NCBI GenBank assembly: GCA_964575335.1
Contig: CAZNPU010000026.1
Location: forward strand, 1-53,715
Direction: 5' to 3'
Source: CAZNPU01 sp964575335
GTDB taxonomy: Bacteria; Planctomycetota; Phycisphaerae; Phycisphaerales; SM1A02
Length of the DNA: 53,715 nt
The notes below the pieces were generated by a model. That model did no database searches. It had not been told where the DNA came from and worked only from the letters and a program-made list of their open reading frames with translations. The position numbers were made by a program, and so were the translations under genes. This document shows, in pieces, positions 32,967-42,079 of the stretch; within the stretch, counting starts at the first letter, position 1; the number at the start of each line of letters is the position of its first letter.

Positions 32967-33559
32967 AGTGGAACTGGGTGCTGTGGCTGGTTGTTTTTGC
33001 CTTGCTGATCGGCGGCACATGGCTCGGCCTGCGATGGCTGGATATTGCGGTTCCGGCTGATGGCCAGGACCGCGTCAAGGTGACGCTGCAGATCGAAGGT
33101 CAGCGCACACAGGCTGAGCTTCTTCGCAATGACGATGGCAGCTACAGCTACCTGCTTTGGCGATTTGACGGCAGCGTTGAGCGGCTCAGCCCGGAGGCGT
33201 TTGCTGCTGCCATCTACGAGCAGGAAATCACCAGCAACTTTGTGGCCAAGCTGTTCAACATTTCCAGCCCTGCGGGCATTGTCTGGGTCAGCCTGGGGCT
33301 GCTGGGCCAGCTCATGTTCACCGGCCGCATGCTCGTGCAATGGATCGCCAGCGAGAGAAACAAGCGATCGGTCGTTCCGCCGATGTTCTGGTGGATGAGC
33401 GTACTGGGCGCGCTCATGCTGCTGGCGTATTTTCTCTGGCGACGAGATGTGGTCGGCGTGCTGGGACAATCATGCGGCCTGGCGATCTATCTGCGAAACA
33501 TTCACCTGATTGCCCGAAGCAGGTTCGCGCCGGCTGCAACGCGCGATGACGCTGGTTGA
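32951..33559 (+). CDS. LpxB N-terminal-domain (LAB_N) membrane protein
   Basis: 202 residues from GTG 32951 (GTG 32963 is an alternative). An inner-membrane helix (10-30), a small beta domain (about 38-85: DRVKVTLQIEGQ...SYSYLLWRFDGSVERLSPEAF) and then three membrane helices. The block IVWVSLGLLGQLMFTGRMLVQWIASE and RSVVPPMFWWMSVLGALMLLAYFLWRRD is the LAB_N domain, known as the N-terminus of some LpxB enzymes and often found free beside DPM1-like transferases. It probably acts as a membrane partner in lipid-linked sugar processing. It overlaps the preceding glycosyltransferase by 16 bases, implying coupled expression. Confidence 0.9.
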   Translation: MRTVVKWNWVLWLVVFALLIGGTWLGLRWLDIAVPADGQDRVKVTLQIEGQRTQAELLRNDDGSYSYLLWRFDGSVERLSPEAFAAAIYEQEITSNFVAKLFNISSPAGIVWVSLGLLGQLMFTGRMLVQWIASERNKRSVVPPMFWWMSVLGALMLLAYFLWRRDVVGVLGQSCGLAIYLRNIHLIARSRFAPAATRDDAG

Positions 33560-33713
33560 TGGTTGATGGGCGAGCAGTAGAAAGCAAACGGCGCGTGTTT
33601 GTCTATAGCTCCCGCACAGGAAGATCGGCCGCTTCCTGCAAACGCCCGAACACCAACAAGCGCAAACGCAGCAGACAGATTGATGCGCATACACCTACAA
33701 TCAACGGCATCCG

Positions 33714-34775
33714 ATGTCCGCGCCCATCGACATTCTGAGCCTGACGAGCCAGCAGTTCATTGAACGCGCTGCCGCCTGCGGCACGCGAGCTTCACAAGCG
33801 CTGGCGATCTATCGACAGGTTTTTCGTAACGGTCATGTACCGTCAGCGTGTCGCGATGCGTTTTTCACTGTGGACGTTCCCCCGGTCGTCAACACTTTGC
33901 ACGAATATGGCACCATCAAGTTCATCCAGCGTCACGATGACGGCCTGGAAACTGAATCGGTGATCCTCCCCATCGCCGGCTCTACCGGACGGGTGCGAAA
34001 CACGCTCTGCGTTTCATCACAGGTCGGCTGCGCAATGGGCTGCTGCTTCTGCGAGACGGCGCAGATGGGTTTGATGAAAAACCTCTCCGTTGGGCACATC
34101 ATCGCGCAGTGGCACGCGGCGCGGTTTGTCATCGGCATGCCCATTCACAATATCGTCTTTATGGGCATGGGCGAACCGATGGACAACCTCGATGCGGTGA
34201 TGCAGGCGATCGCGGTGTTCGTCGATCAGAACGGCCCGTCCATTCCGCCTGCCAAAATCAGCGTCTCGACCGTCGGCCGGGCGCAGGGCATCGAGCGGCT
34301 GGCAGCGCTTGCGCGTACCGAAGGCTTTCACAAGCTGCGGCTGGCGGTATCGCTCAACGCCCCCAACGACGACATTCGTTCATCAATCATGCCCATCAAT
34401 CGCGCAACGCCAATGGCGAAATTGATGGACGCCATGCTGCAGTGGCCCACCAACGGCCGACAGCGCGTGTTCGTGGAGTACGTGCTTATTCCCGGCGTGA
34501 ACGATCGACTCGAACATGCTGATGAACTCTGCGCGTACCTCAAACCGCTGCGCTGCACCGTGAACGTCATTCCTTACAACCCCCGGCGCGATTCGCCCTG
34601 GCCTGCTCCGAGCGATGAACAGGTGCGGGCATTCATTCAGCGAGTGCACGACAACGGCCAGTTCGTCAAACGGCGGCAGACAATGGGCCGCTCCGTGATG
34701 GCAGCGTGCGGCCAGCTTGGCAATCCGAACATACGCCGCAGAAAATTCGTGAACGTGGAGATCGATCCATTCTGA
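33714..34775 (+). CDS. rlmN: 23S rRNA (adenine-2503-C2)-methyltransferase, RlmN family
   Basis: 353 residues. A radical-SAM enzyme that methylates C2 of A2503 in 23S rRNA and A37 of some tRNAs. The cluster ligands are Cys106, Cys110 and Cys113 (VGCAMGCCFC), preceded by the family segment RNTLCVSSQ. The SAM region MGMGEPMDNLDAV is present. The catalytic Cys is Cys332 in MAACGQLG near the C-terminus, as in RlmN. The motif after the cluster reads CETAQMGLMKNL instead of the common CATGxxG, so this is a divergent subgroup; Cfr is the alternative, but the genomic setting gives no reason to expect resistance. It follows the LAB_N gene by about 150 bases. Confidence 0.92.
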   Translation: MSAPIDILSLTSQQFIERAAACGTRASQALAIYRQVFRNGHVPSACRDAFFTVDVPPVVNTLHEYGTIKFIQRHDDGLETESVILPIAGSTGRVRNTLCVSSQVGCAMGCCFCETAQMGLMKNLSVGHIIAQWHAARFVIGMPIHNIVFMGMGEPMDNLDAVMQAIAVFVDQNGPSIPPAKISVSTVGRAQGIERLAALARTEGFHKLRLAVSLNAPNDDIRSSIMPINRATPMAKLMDAMLQWPTNGRQRVFVEYVLIPGVNDRLEHADELCAYLKPLRCTVNVIPYNPRRDSPWPAPSDEQVRAFIQRVHDNGQFVKRRQTMGRSVMAACGQLGNPNIRRRKFVNVEIDPF

Positions 34776-35026
34776 TGGCAGCCGACAATCGGCAATTACA
34801 GCCGATGAACCGATAATCAACAACAGGCAGCCAGCAGCCGCGGAAACGTGCAGAAGGCAGGTGGGTATCGCTGCGCCTCGTGCCGCAGTGTTATCGGCTG
34901 TGTACATATGGGGCGTATGCGGATGCAGCAGGGCGTGAGCAAAGTAGCCGGGCGAAACATCCGATGCCTTGCCATACGGCTTGCTGCACAACCAGCCGTC
35001 ATCAAACCGCAATTGCTGCGTAATGA

Positions 35027-36001
35027 ATGGATGAATCGCCCTTACAGCCCGACAGGTTCCGCGATCCGCTGCTGCAGGGCCTGACAATGCGCCTCATCGC
35101 AGCTGGTGCAGCTGGAGCGTCGATCTCCGCCACGATCGCCTACAGCGGCACGCTGACGTCCCTGCCCATGGTTCTGGAAGGCTCGATAGCGATCGGCAGC
35201 GGCGTACTGACCATGCTCGCGATGTCGCCGTGGCGGCGTTTGCGGGCTCTTAGCCGATATCTGGCGGAATTGCGCCGGTTCGCACAGCAGTTGGAGGCGG
35301 TTGTTGACGGCACGCGGACTACACCGTTACGCGAGTTGATTGTCGATTGCGAACATGAACTGGGAAGAATCAGTCGCGCAGCTCACGACCTTGCCGTCGA
35401 AGCGTTGACCAGTCGCAGTCACGCTCGATTGGTCAATCGGCGCATGAATGAGACGGTCCGCAGGGAAACCAGGCGTGCGATCAGAAATCTTGAGCAGCAG
35501 GCGGTGACTGATCCGTTGACCGGCCTTGGAAACCGCCGAGCGATGCAGGCGAGGATCGAAGAACTGCTCGCGACAACATCAGCATCTGACGCCTGCATGG
35601 CCGTTCTGGCAATTGACATGGACCGCTTCAAGGACATCAACGATGCGCTCGGCCATGAAGCGGGCGATCAGTGCCTGGTGTTTCTGGCTCACCTGCTCAA
35701 AGCGGCATTGCGCCGCGACGATTGTGCCATTCGTCTTGGCGGTGATGAATTCATCGTGCTGATGCCAAATCAGAGTGAGCAAGGCGCGATGGCGGTGGCC
35801 AAACGCTTGCAGGATTTATTCCTGCAGATGCCCTGGAGCCATGAATCGCCGCCGCGCCCGACGCTGAGCATGGGGCTGACGCTCGGCCATCCCCGCTCCA
35901 CATCAGAGATAGACGACCTGATTCGCCAGGCTGACAAAGCGTTATATCAGTCCAAGCGCAACGGGCGAAGCCGCATCACGTCAACAAAAGCCAGAGCGTG
36001 A
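35027..36001 (+). CDS. Diguanylate cyclase (GGDEF)
   Basis: 324 residues from ATG 35027. Makes cyclic di-GMP from two GTP. N-terminal part (about 21-66) has two hydrophobic stretches that could anchor it, then a long helical linker (75-160). The catalytic domain (161-320) has TDPLTGLGNRRAM, the metal Asp in AIDMDRFKDIND, and an intact G-G-D-E-F at 238-242. The inhibitory site R-x-x-D lies just upstream (229-232), so product feedback is expected. No EAL domain is present. Controls lifestyle or surface traits by family knowledge. Lone gene after rlmN. Confidence 0.94.
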   Translation: MDESPLQPDRFRDPLLQGLTMRLIAAGAAGASISATIAYSGTLTSLPMVLEGSIAIGSGVLTMLAMSPWRRLRALSRYLAELRRFAQQLEAVVDGTRTTPLRELIVDCEHELGRISRAAHDLAVEALTSRSHARLVNRRMNETVRRETRRAIRNLEQQAVTDPLTGLGNRRAMQARIEELLATTSASDACMAVLAIDMDRFKDINDALGHEAGDQCLVFLAHLLKAALRRDDCAIRLGGDEFIVLMPNQSEQGAMAVAKRLQDLFLQMPWSHESPPRPTLSMGLTLGHPRSTSEIDDLIRQADKALYQSKRNGRSRITSTKARA

Positions 36002-36056
36002 CAATGCGCACGTGGCATGTGGCGTGATGCTGCGTTGCGTGCGCACTGCAAGGAGC

Positions 36057-36091
36057 AAAAAAGAAAACCCCTGACCCTTTCGGGTCAGGGG
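36057..36091 (-). terminator. Rho-independent terminator of the giant secreted protein gene
   Basis: On the minus strand CCCCTGACCC and GGGTCAGGGG form a perfect 10-bp stem (loop GAAA) followed by TTTTCTTTTTT. It lies 59 bases after the stop of the minus-strand gene. Confidence 0.88.
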
Positions 36092-36149
36092 TAGGTCGTT
36101 GAGCAGACCATTGCAGCGTTTTACGCTGCTGCTTCAAGTCCGCGCTATA

Positions 36150-39100
36150 TCACGGATTGATGCAGATGGTCTGGCTGTCTCCGAGCTGCGTCACGGTGCT
36201 GGTGCTCTCATCAACCTGAATGGCCATCTTCGGGCCACCGTAGGCGTTGAGCCAGAGGAACCAGCACTCGGGGTTGCTCTGACCACGAATGGTGAGCCAC
36301 TTGGTGCCGGCGCTCAGGTTGCCAGTCGACACGTTGAAGGTCAGCGTGCTGCTGGGGAAGACATCCGCGTAGACCTCACCGGTCGCAGCGACGGTTGCGG
36401 TAGTGGTGGTGGTGAACTCCACAGCGCCGGGTACGCCGCCGTTGTCGGCTCGGATTTCAACCAGATAGGTCTTGCCAGCCGGGAGCGAGCAGGGCGAGAA
36501 GCCGGAGCCGGGGTTCACAGCGCCGATGCCGTACACGCGGATGGTGCTGATGCTGCCGCCATCCCACGGGAAGACATCGGAGACAGTGTAGCCAGCGGTG
36601 CCTGCACCGATATCGGTGGTGTTGAACGCCCACGCTGGCGAATCCGGATCCTGGTGAAGCATCGAGTGATCTGCGCCGGAGCAGTCAACGTCGCAGGTGA
36701 CGGTGGCGCAGGTTTCACCTTGCGTCCAGTAGCCGTACTGCGATTCGCAGTCAGACTGAGACATGACACCGATGCAGGCACCATAGACGCAGCACGCGCC
36801 TTCCAGTTCACCCGTGTAGAGCGTCAGCTTGAACGGACCAGGCACTGAGCCAGCCCAACCACCGGGGTTGGCGACCATGACGTAATAGGTCTGACCGACG
36901 GCCAGGTTATCAGCAACCGCGCGGCTGTAGTACGGCGGGTCGCCCGGGGTCGGACAATCGTCCTCACCGCAGCCGATTTCAACCAGCGAACCACAGGAGC
37001 CGGAGAAGATTGCCAACGATGAGTCATTGAACGGAGCCAAGCTGCTGCAGGTTTCAACAGTGACGCTAGTGGCCGGAGCAGTGAACTTGAACCACACCGT
37101 GTTGTGCGTATTGGCGGCGTTGCCAGTCCAGTTGCAGCTCGGGCTGTTGGCCGGCAGATCGGGGTCGCTGCCACCGCCAAATTCAGGCGTCGCATTGGTG
37201 TTGTCGCCGTCCACCGGAGCGCCATCGATGTTGGCCGTCACGTCAATGGCGAACTGGCACAGATCATTGGGAGCATTGTTGCCGCAGGGCAGTGCGTCAT
37301 TGCAGCTGCCGCCAGCGGTGATGCACAGCTGATAGTTGCCAAAGCCAGGATCGGGGTTGCCCGACAGGCTGTGGACCAGGATGTAGTAGGTGTTGCCTTC
37401 AGCGGCGCACCAGGAGACCTCTTCGGCGAACGCGCCGCAGGTGTCATTGTTGGCAGCCACGATGCAGCCAAGGTCATTGCAGGAGAAACCGCAGTAGACG
37501 CTGATTGCGAGGTCCCACGGCTCAATCGGCGAACCGCAGGTGCTGGCCGTCAGGGTGCGGCCATCGCCAACCACGGTGTACCAGCGGCCTTGACCAGTCG
37601 AGACGCCGTTGCAGGTTTCAGCCTGATCGGCAGTCGTATCGCGCAGGTTGGCGGTGACACAATCGCCGATCGACATCGGCTGTGCAGCAACGCATTCATC
37701 ATTGTCCACGCACGCGATGTTGAGCAGACCAGCGCCCGTCGGGCCGCTGACCCATGTGCCGACACGAATCTTCAGCTGCTGGCCTGCGGTGACCGGAACC
37801 GTCACGCGGGAGGTCAGAATGCCGTTGTTAAGATCAATGTCGTCATTGCACGCCAGGAGAGCGCCAACGCAGCCGTGGCCATCGTACACCGCGAGCAGGG
37901 TATCCGTGGCTTCAGTGCTGCCGATGGTGTCAATGATAACCGCACCGTCGCAGGAAGCGGTGTAGTTGAACCACACATCGCGGGTCAGGCTTTGCTCACA
38001 GCCGGTTGCGGTGGGACCGTCAGTGGTGGCACCAGCGTTGTTCCACTGATTCATGCCATCAACCGCCGTCAGCGCATCTTCGCAGTTGTCGTTTTCAGGC
38101 GGGCAGACAGCCGTACCGCAGTTGGTGAATGCGCCAAGGAAGGTGCCGCTCTGAGCAGCGCACTGCGATGCGGTCATTTCCTGGCAGGTGTCATTCGGCA
38201 AGCAGCATGCGCCGAGCGGTTCGGGGCATGCACCCCATCCGGCAATTACGCCAAGAAGGTCGTCTACGTTGACGATGCAGTCGCCGTTGGGCAGCGGCGC
38301 CACGTCGCCAACCGGACGCGGACCTTCGGGGTTGCCGTTCTGGCCCCAGCTGGCGAGCACAGCCAGCAGGTCATCGACGTTCGTCACGCCATCATCGCCG
38401 GCGATATCGGTCGGGCAGAAGGGCAAGGGCAGCAGACACTCGTTGCCGCCGACATTGATGTTGTCGAGAGTCAGCGAGTTGGTGGCCGACGCATTGTCCG
38501 CCCAAATGCGGACTTGGCCAATGCCAACCGGCTGACCGGGCGAGCAGTGCGCACTGATGTCGTGACCGGTGAAGATCAGCGCACCATCCTGATAGATGTG
38601 CAGCACGCCAGCGGGGGTGACTTCCACGCCGATGCGCGTCCTGACGCCGGGCGTCCACGTACCGGTCGTGGCAGCGAAGGTGCCCGTCACGCAGTCCGCC
38701 GCCTGCAGGGCGGTAATCGTGCCGTTCGACTCGAAGTTGATGCGAGTGTTGAAGAAGTTCGTCGACGAGTTCATCGTGATGAACTGGTACAAACCGGTGG
38801 TGTCTGCGATGCGGATATCCGCCTCGATCAAACCGGTTTCCAGTGTGAAGGTCGGGCTGACAACTTCGTAACCCGTGATTGTCGACCCGTCCATACTGTG
38901 ACGCGCCGAGAAGTTGCCGAAGGCAGGATCGGAATCATTCACGATGTAAAAGCCATCGGGCTCCGGACCGCAGTAACCGGTCCAACCATTCTGGTCGCAG
39001 CCAGGTCCCAGGACATAGCCGCTCTCAAAGTCTTCCTGGTAGCTGACGCCGGCAATGCCGCCAGACCCAAGGATGGCGCCCGGCGCCTTCACCGAATCAA

Positions 39101-39215
39101 TCGGCGCAGACTGCCGTGTGTCCGCCGCGGATGTCTGTACGAACGCTGTCGTACAGAGCGCTGCCGTCGCAATCGCCGGCAACGCAAGTGTGTTTACTTG
39201 CTTACAGATATTCAT
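36150..39215 (-). CDS. Giant exported multidomain protein with dockerin-like calcium motifs
   Basis: 1021 residues from ATG 39215, with CAAAGGAGG just upstream. Signal peptide 1-31. Residues 57-257 form a concanavalin-like beta-sandwich (EDFESGY start). Residues 266-330 hold two dockerin-like calcium repeats (TDIAGDDGVTNVDDLL, GDCIVNVDDLLGVIAGWG). Two GACC cysteine motifs (335-372 and 806-841) flank three similar domains opening N-D-x-C (374-500, 504-633, 649-800), which resemble PPC pre-peptidase C-terminal domains with their VWFNYTA/VWFKFTA and YYILV/YYVMV strands. A final beta domain is 855-1021. There is no catalytic module visible. The dockerin-like pair lies inside the chain, not at its end. 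A terminator lies 59 bases after the stop. Probable surface or matrix adhesin; function unproven. Confidence 0.88.
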   Translation of the reverse strand: MNICKQVNTLALPAIATAALCTTAFVQTSAADTRQSAPIDSVKAPGAILGSGGIAGVSYQEDFESGYVLGPGCDQNGWTGYCGPEPDGFYIVNDSDPAFGNFSARHSMDGSTITGYEVVSPTFTLETGLIEADIRIADTTGLYQFITMNSSTNFFNTRINFESNGTITALQAADCVTGTFAATTGTWTPGVRTRIGVEVTPAGVLHIYQDGALIFTGHDISAHCSPGQPVGIGQVRIWADNASATNSLTLDNINVGGNECLLPLPFCPTDIAGDDGVTNVDDLLAVLASWGQNGNPEGPRPVGDVAPLPNGDCIVNVDDLLGVIAGWGACPEPLGACCLPNDTCQEMTASQCAAQSGTFLGAFTNCGTAVCPPENDNCEDALTAVDGMNQWNNAGATTDGPTATGCEQSLTRDVWFNYTASCDGAVIIDTIGSTEATDTLLAVYDGHGCVGALLACNDDIDLNNGILTSRVTVPVTAGQQLKIRVGTWVSGPTGAGLLNIACVDNDECVAAQPMSIGDCVTANLRDTTADQAETCNGVSTGQGRWYTVVGDGRTLTASTCGSPIEPWDLAISVYCGFSCNDLGCIVAANNDTCGAFAEEVSWCAAEGNTYYILVHSLSGNPDPGFGNYQLCITAGGSCNDALPCGNNAPNDLCQFAIDVTANIDGAPVDGDNTNATPEFGGGSDPDLPANSPSCNWTGNAANTHNTVWFKFTAPATSVTVETCSSLAPFNDSSLAIFSGSCGSLVEIGCGEDDCPTPGDPPYYSRAVADNLAVGQTYYVMVANPGGWAGSVPGPFKLTLYTGELEGACCVYGACIGVMSQSDCESQYGYWTQGETCATVTCDVDCSGADHSMLHQDPDSPAWAFNTTDIGAGTAGYTVSDVFPWDGGSISTIRVYGIGAVNPGSGFSPCSLPAGKTYLVEIRADNGGVPGAVEFTTTTTATVAATGEVYADVFPSSTLTFNVSTGNLSAGTKWLTIRGQSNPECWFLWLNAYGGPKMAIQVDESTSTVTQLGDSQTICINP

Positions 39216-39224
39216 CAGCCTCTG

Positions 39225-39232
39225 CCTCCTTT
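39225..39232 (-). promoter_or_regulatory. Strong ribosome binding site for the giant secreted protein
   Basis: AAGGAGG on the minus strand, about 9 bases before the ATG at 39215, a near-consensus Shine-Dalgarno sequence. It is among the best in the window and suggests high expression. Confidence 0.7.
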
Positions 39233-39252
39233 GACCTAAGTTAGGATTTGGA

Positions 39253-39275
39253 CAGTTCTCTGGCTAGGAGAACTG
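39253..39275 (-). promoter_or_regulatory. Perfect 8-bp palindrome in the leader of the giant secreted protein
   Basis: CAGTTCTC, spacer TGGCTAG, GAGAACTG. It lies 38-60 bases before the start codon on the minus strand and could be an operator or an RNA hairpin near the 5' end of the mRNA. Confidence 0.5.
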
Positions 39276-39842
39276 CGGAGCACGTTATGGCTTGCTGATC
39301 CTCACAGTTATCTATCAGCAAACCGTTTCTGTTAGCACAGGCACTGAAACCGTAACTGCTTCAGCTTCCTGCGTGACGCAATTCCTTGATTCTTCCTGCG
39401 TTGAACCAATCGTGCCCCCACATCCGATGTCCCACATGTACCGATGACGCTCCGCACCGACTGCATCTGCGGACCCCGACCCCGCATTGGACGATGCCAT
39501 AAAATGAAAAGCGACATCTTCTTCTACCCTCCTGGAAATGGCCGCTCAGCTCAGCGCTGCTCCACCGACCATCCGGGTACGTACCCATCCATGCGGCTAT
39601 TATGGAGGACGCTTCACCCATTTGCAACTCAAATTGTGTATTGTTGCTGCATGCAACGCGATTCATCTCGGCTGGATTGGCCGCCGCCGATGTGCATCAT
39701 TCCCGAATCGCGCAAATTTGCATCCGAATCGTCAATTTGGGCAAGATTGCCCGAACCACGATCTGAATGCGAGGTCCGAGAAACAGGCGTCTGACGCCTG
39801 CCCAGCCTCATTTCACCCCTTCATCTTCATCCGCAGCAGCTG

Positions 39843-41315
39843 TTATTCACTGCGGCCCCCGCGCCTCCCTGCACCGGCCGGTCTCCCTCGGTCACCGCTG
39901 CCGCGATCGCCCCGGCCGCGCAAGTCTCTCTGTCGCTCCATACCGGTCGGCGGAAGCTGCCTTACTTGCTCGGGCGTCAGTACCGCATGCAACTGCTGCA
40001 CATAGCGCTCGCCCAATGCCTGGCGGCGATCAAATGCCTCCTGCAGCACATCGGCTTCAGCCTGGTCCGCAGCTCGACCACGCGCCACCCTGCCCATGCC
40101 CAGCCGCGTCATTGCTGTCGGCTCGTGCAGACGCGTCAACTGCAGAAGCTCAATGTTCATCGCCTGCAATTCTGCGTTATACGCCCGCTCCAGATCCGCA
40201 ATCGCCGCAGCCGTATCCGCATCAAGTCCGGGAAGCTCCTTCGCAGCGGCAAACAGTCGCTGCGCGGAGGTGGCTCGAAAAACTCTTGGATACGCTCTGG
40301 CTCGATACGTCGCGGTGAACGCTTCCCCCAATACCTCGGGCAAAGCTGCAGCAATCGATTCAGCAAATCGATCGTTCACGTCCCGAAGCGCGATGCGCGC
40401 CTGCATTTCCCGTTCCAGCGTCGCCCGTCGAGCACGAACATCGCCTTGTTCCAATGCCGCCTGCAACTGACGCCGCGACTGCTCAAGCATTTCATTCCGC
40501 CGGCGAATCGCTTCATCCAGCTGCAGCTCGTAATCCCGCAGCAGCGACGAGATCGTCTGCATCATCTCTTCATCGAGCGCAAGCTCATCGACAATGCGAA
40601 TCAGGTCAGCCGATTCGCCTGAAAGCCGGCCATACCCCAATGCCTTTCGGCGAAGCTGTCGGCGTTCAACTTCCGGCCAACGCGCCTGCTGCGCATCATC
40701 CAACACCGCCATCACATTCCTGACAAACTCATCGCCAAGCGCCTGACGTTGCTCGCGCCATGCATCGGCTGCTGCTGACGCCTCAGCCATCATCTGCTGC
40801 ATCTGAGCTTCTGCAACCGGTCCGGGACGAAGCGACTGCATTTCCCTGCGAAGCTCGTTCAGCTCCGTTCTCGCGCGTTGAAGCTGCTCTTCGCTTGCAG
40901 CGTCATCGTCATCGAGATGGCGCATCAGCTCCATCAATTCTTCCATGCGCTCGACAATGGCTTCACGCCGGCGCGCAGCTTCCGGGTCAAGATTCCAATT
41001 CCGCGGCCGCATGTCGGCAATCGCCTCCCGCAACGCCGCGGCGCCAGCCGCAAACGCCTGCTCATATTCCGCAAACAACTGCTCAACAACAGTCATCTGA
41101 TCCTGACGCAGCGCCAGGTCCTGCGCCAAGGCCTGCAGGTCCCGGCGGGTCCACTCCGGCCGCATCGTTTCTTCAATGCCCATCGGCAGCCGAACCGCCG
41201 GCTGGGCGTGGACAAACATCGCGGGATATGCCAATAGGCAACACAGCGCCGCCACGATCCATCTGCAGCACACTGTGTTCCTGATGCGGCGGTCAATATT
41301 GCGGTTCATGCTCAT
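39843..41315 (-). CDS. Exported long-helical protein, Spy/CpxP-like character
   Basis: 490 residues, no family I can name. An N-terminal signal peptide (cut near VHA, residue 37) follows an Arg-rich start. The rest is nearly all alpha-helical and very rich in Glu, Arg, Gln, Ala and Leu: QLFAEYEQAF, EEQLQRARTELNELRREMQSL, RRNEMLEQSRRQLQAALEQ and similar. Heptad-like patterns suggest coiled coil over about 60-420. Near the C-terminus is LTPEQVRQL, the LTxxQ-type pattern found in periplasmic chaperones Spy and CpxP, and the earlier DLALRQDQM and ALDEEMM segments resemble it. The last 30 residues are Arg/Gly-rich. It might be a periplasmic chaperone or a scaffold; both are inference. Confidence 0.65.
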   Translation of the reverse strand: MSMNRNIDRRIRNTVCCRWIVAALCCLLAYPAMFVHAQPAVRLPMGIEETMRPEWTRRDLQALAQDLALRQDQMTVVEQLFAEYEQAFAAGAAALREAIADMRPRNWNLDPEAARRREAIVERMEELMELMRHLDDDDAASEEQLQRARTELNELRREMQSLRPGPVAEAQMQQMMAEASAAADAWREQRQALGDEFVRNVMAVLDDAQQARWPEVERRQLRRKALGYGRLSGESADLIRIVDELALDEEMMQTISSLLRDYELQLDEAIRRRNEMLEQSRRQLQAALEQGDVRARRATLEREMQARIALRDVNDRFAESIAAALPEVLGEAFTATYRARAYPRVFRATSAQRLFAAAKELPGLDADTAAAIADLERAYNAELQAMNIELLQLTRLHEPTAMTRLGMGRVARGRAADQAEADVLQEAFDRRQALGERYVQQLHAVLTPEQVRQLPPTGMERQRDLRGRGDRGSGDRGRPAGAGRRGGRSE

Positions 41316-41504
41316 ACTCCAGCGTCAGATTCTGAGCGATCACATCGGCTGTGAAATCGCCAGGCTGAATCTCCAACGCAGCAGGCGCAGGTTTATCGCA
41401 CAAAAATTGACAGGCCGCTTCAAATTCGTCCGTCCCATCCATCCGCCCGCCGCCTTACCCGTCAGCCGCCAATGCGTTTCAGAGACGGCTGCTGCTCTTG
41501 CTGC

Positions 41505-41969
41505 TCACGCCCGCAACGCCGCGGCGATTTCATCAAAGTTCACCTGAACGCCCGGGTCGTCCGTCACCCACGCATACTTCACCGTGCCGTCTTCGCCAAT
41601 AACGAACGCTGACCGCTTGGCGACGCCTTTGAGTCCAAAGAGGTCTTCATGCAGTACGCCGTAGCTGCGAGCCACATCCTTGTTGAAATCTGAGAGGATC
41701 GGGAACGGGATGCGCTCCTGCTCGCGGAATCGATCGGTCACAAACGGGCTGTCCACACTGATGCCGAAGACGCGAGCGTTGAGATCGCTGAACTGCTTCC
41801 AGTTATCGCGCATGTGGCACATTTCGTCGGTGCAGACGCTGCTGAACGCCAGAGGGAAAAACAGCAGCACAACTTTCTCCCTGCCGATCATCGAAGCAAC
41901 GTCAACCTCCTCGCCGGGCTTGGCAGGCAACTTGAAGCCGGGCGCCTTGTCGCCGATCCGAACCGTCAT
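41505..41969 (-). CDS. Peroxiredoxin (AhpE/BCP type)
   Basis: 154 residues from ATG 41969, preferred to ATG 41975 because the AAAGGAG is then at normal distance. A thioredoxin-fold peroxidase that reduces peroxides. The peroxidatic Cys46 is in FFPLAFSSVCTDEMCHM, and Cys51 five residues later may act as an unusually close resolving Cys, as in the atypical two-Cys BCP group. Arg near RSAFVIGEDGTV completes the site. The short length and lack of a C-terminal extension place it in the AhpE/BCP branch, not the AhpC/Prx1 branch. Cytoplasmic. It follows the SulP gene by about 110 bases on the same strand. Confidence 0.9.
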   Translation of the reverse strand: MTVRIGDKAPGFKLPAKPGEEVDVASMIGREKVVLLFFPLAFSSVCTDEMCHMRDNWKQFSDLNARVFGISVDSPFVTDRFREQERIPFPILSDFNKDVARSYGVLHEDLFGLKGVAKRSAFVIGEDGTVKYAWVTDDPGVQVNFDEIAAALRA

Positions 41970-42005
41970 GCTCATGCTCCTTTTTTTGTGAGTTTGCACA
42001 CAATC

Positions 42006-42074
42006 GCGCGAAACGAGATGGGACGATAGCGCATCATGCACCGACGTGACAACCGCGCTTTGGAGGTTTCGCGC
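42006..42074. repeat. 9-bp inverted repeat between sulP and the peroxiredoxin gene
   Basis: GCGCGAAAC at 42006-42014 and GTTTCGCGC at 42066-42074, 51 bases apart. It falls between the end of the SulP gene and the start of the peroxiredoxin gene. No T run follows in either direction. Confidence 0.4.
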
Positions 42075-42079
42075 AATGC

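Larger units (their letters stand above)
39216..39842. other. Long leader/promoter region of the giant secreted protein
   Basis: About 630 bases between two minus-strand genes. Near the gene it holds the palindrome at 39253-39275 and, further out, two copies of AAACCGT (39320-39326 and 39347-39353). No gene is supported. Confidence 0.35.

Noticed and set aside
37104..39239. A 711-residue open frame on the plus strand
   Set aside because: It lies wholly antisense to the giant exported protein, which has a signal peptide, repeated domains, ribosome site and terminator. The plus frame has none.
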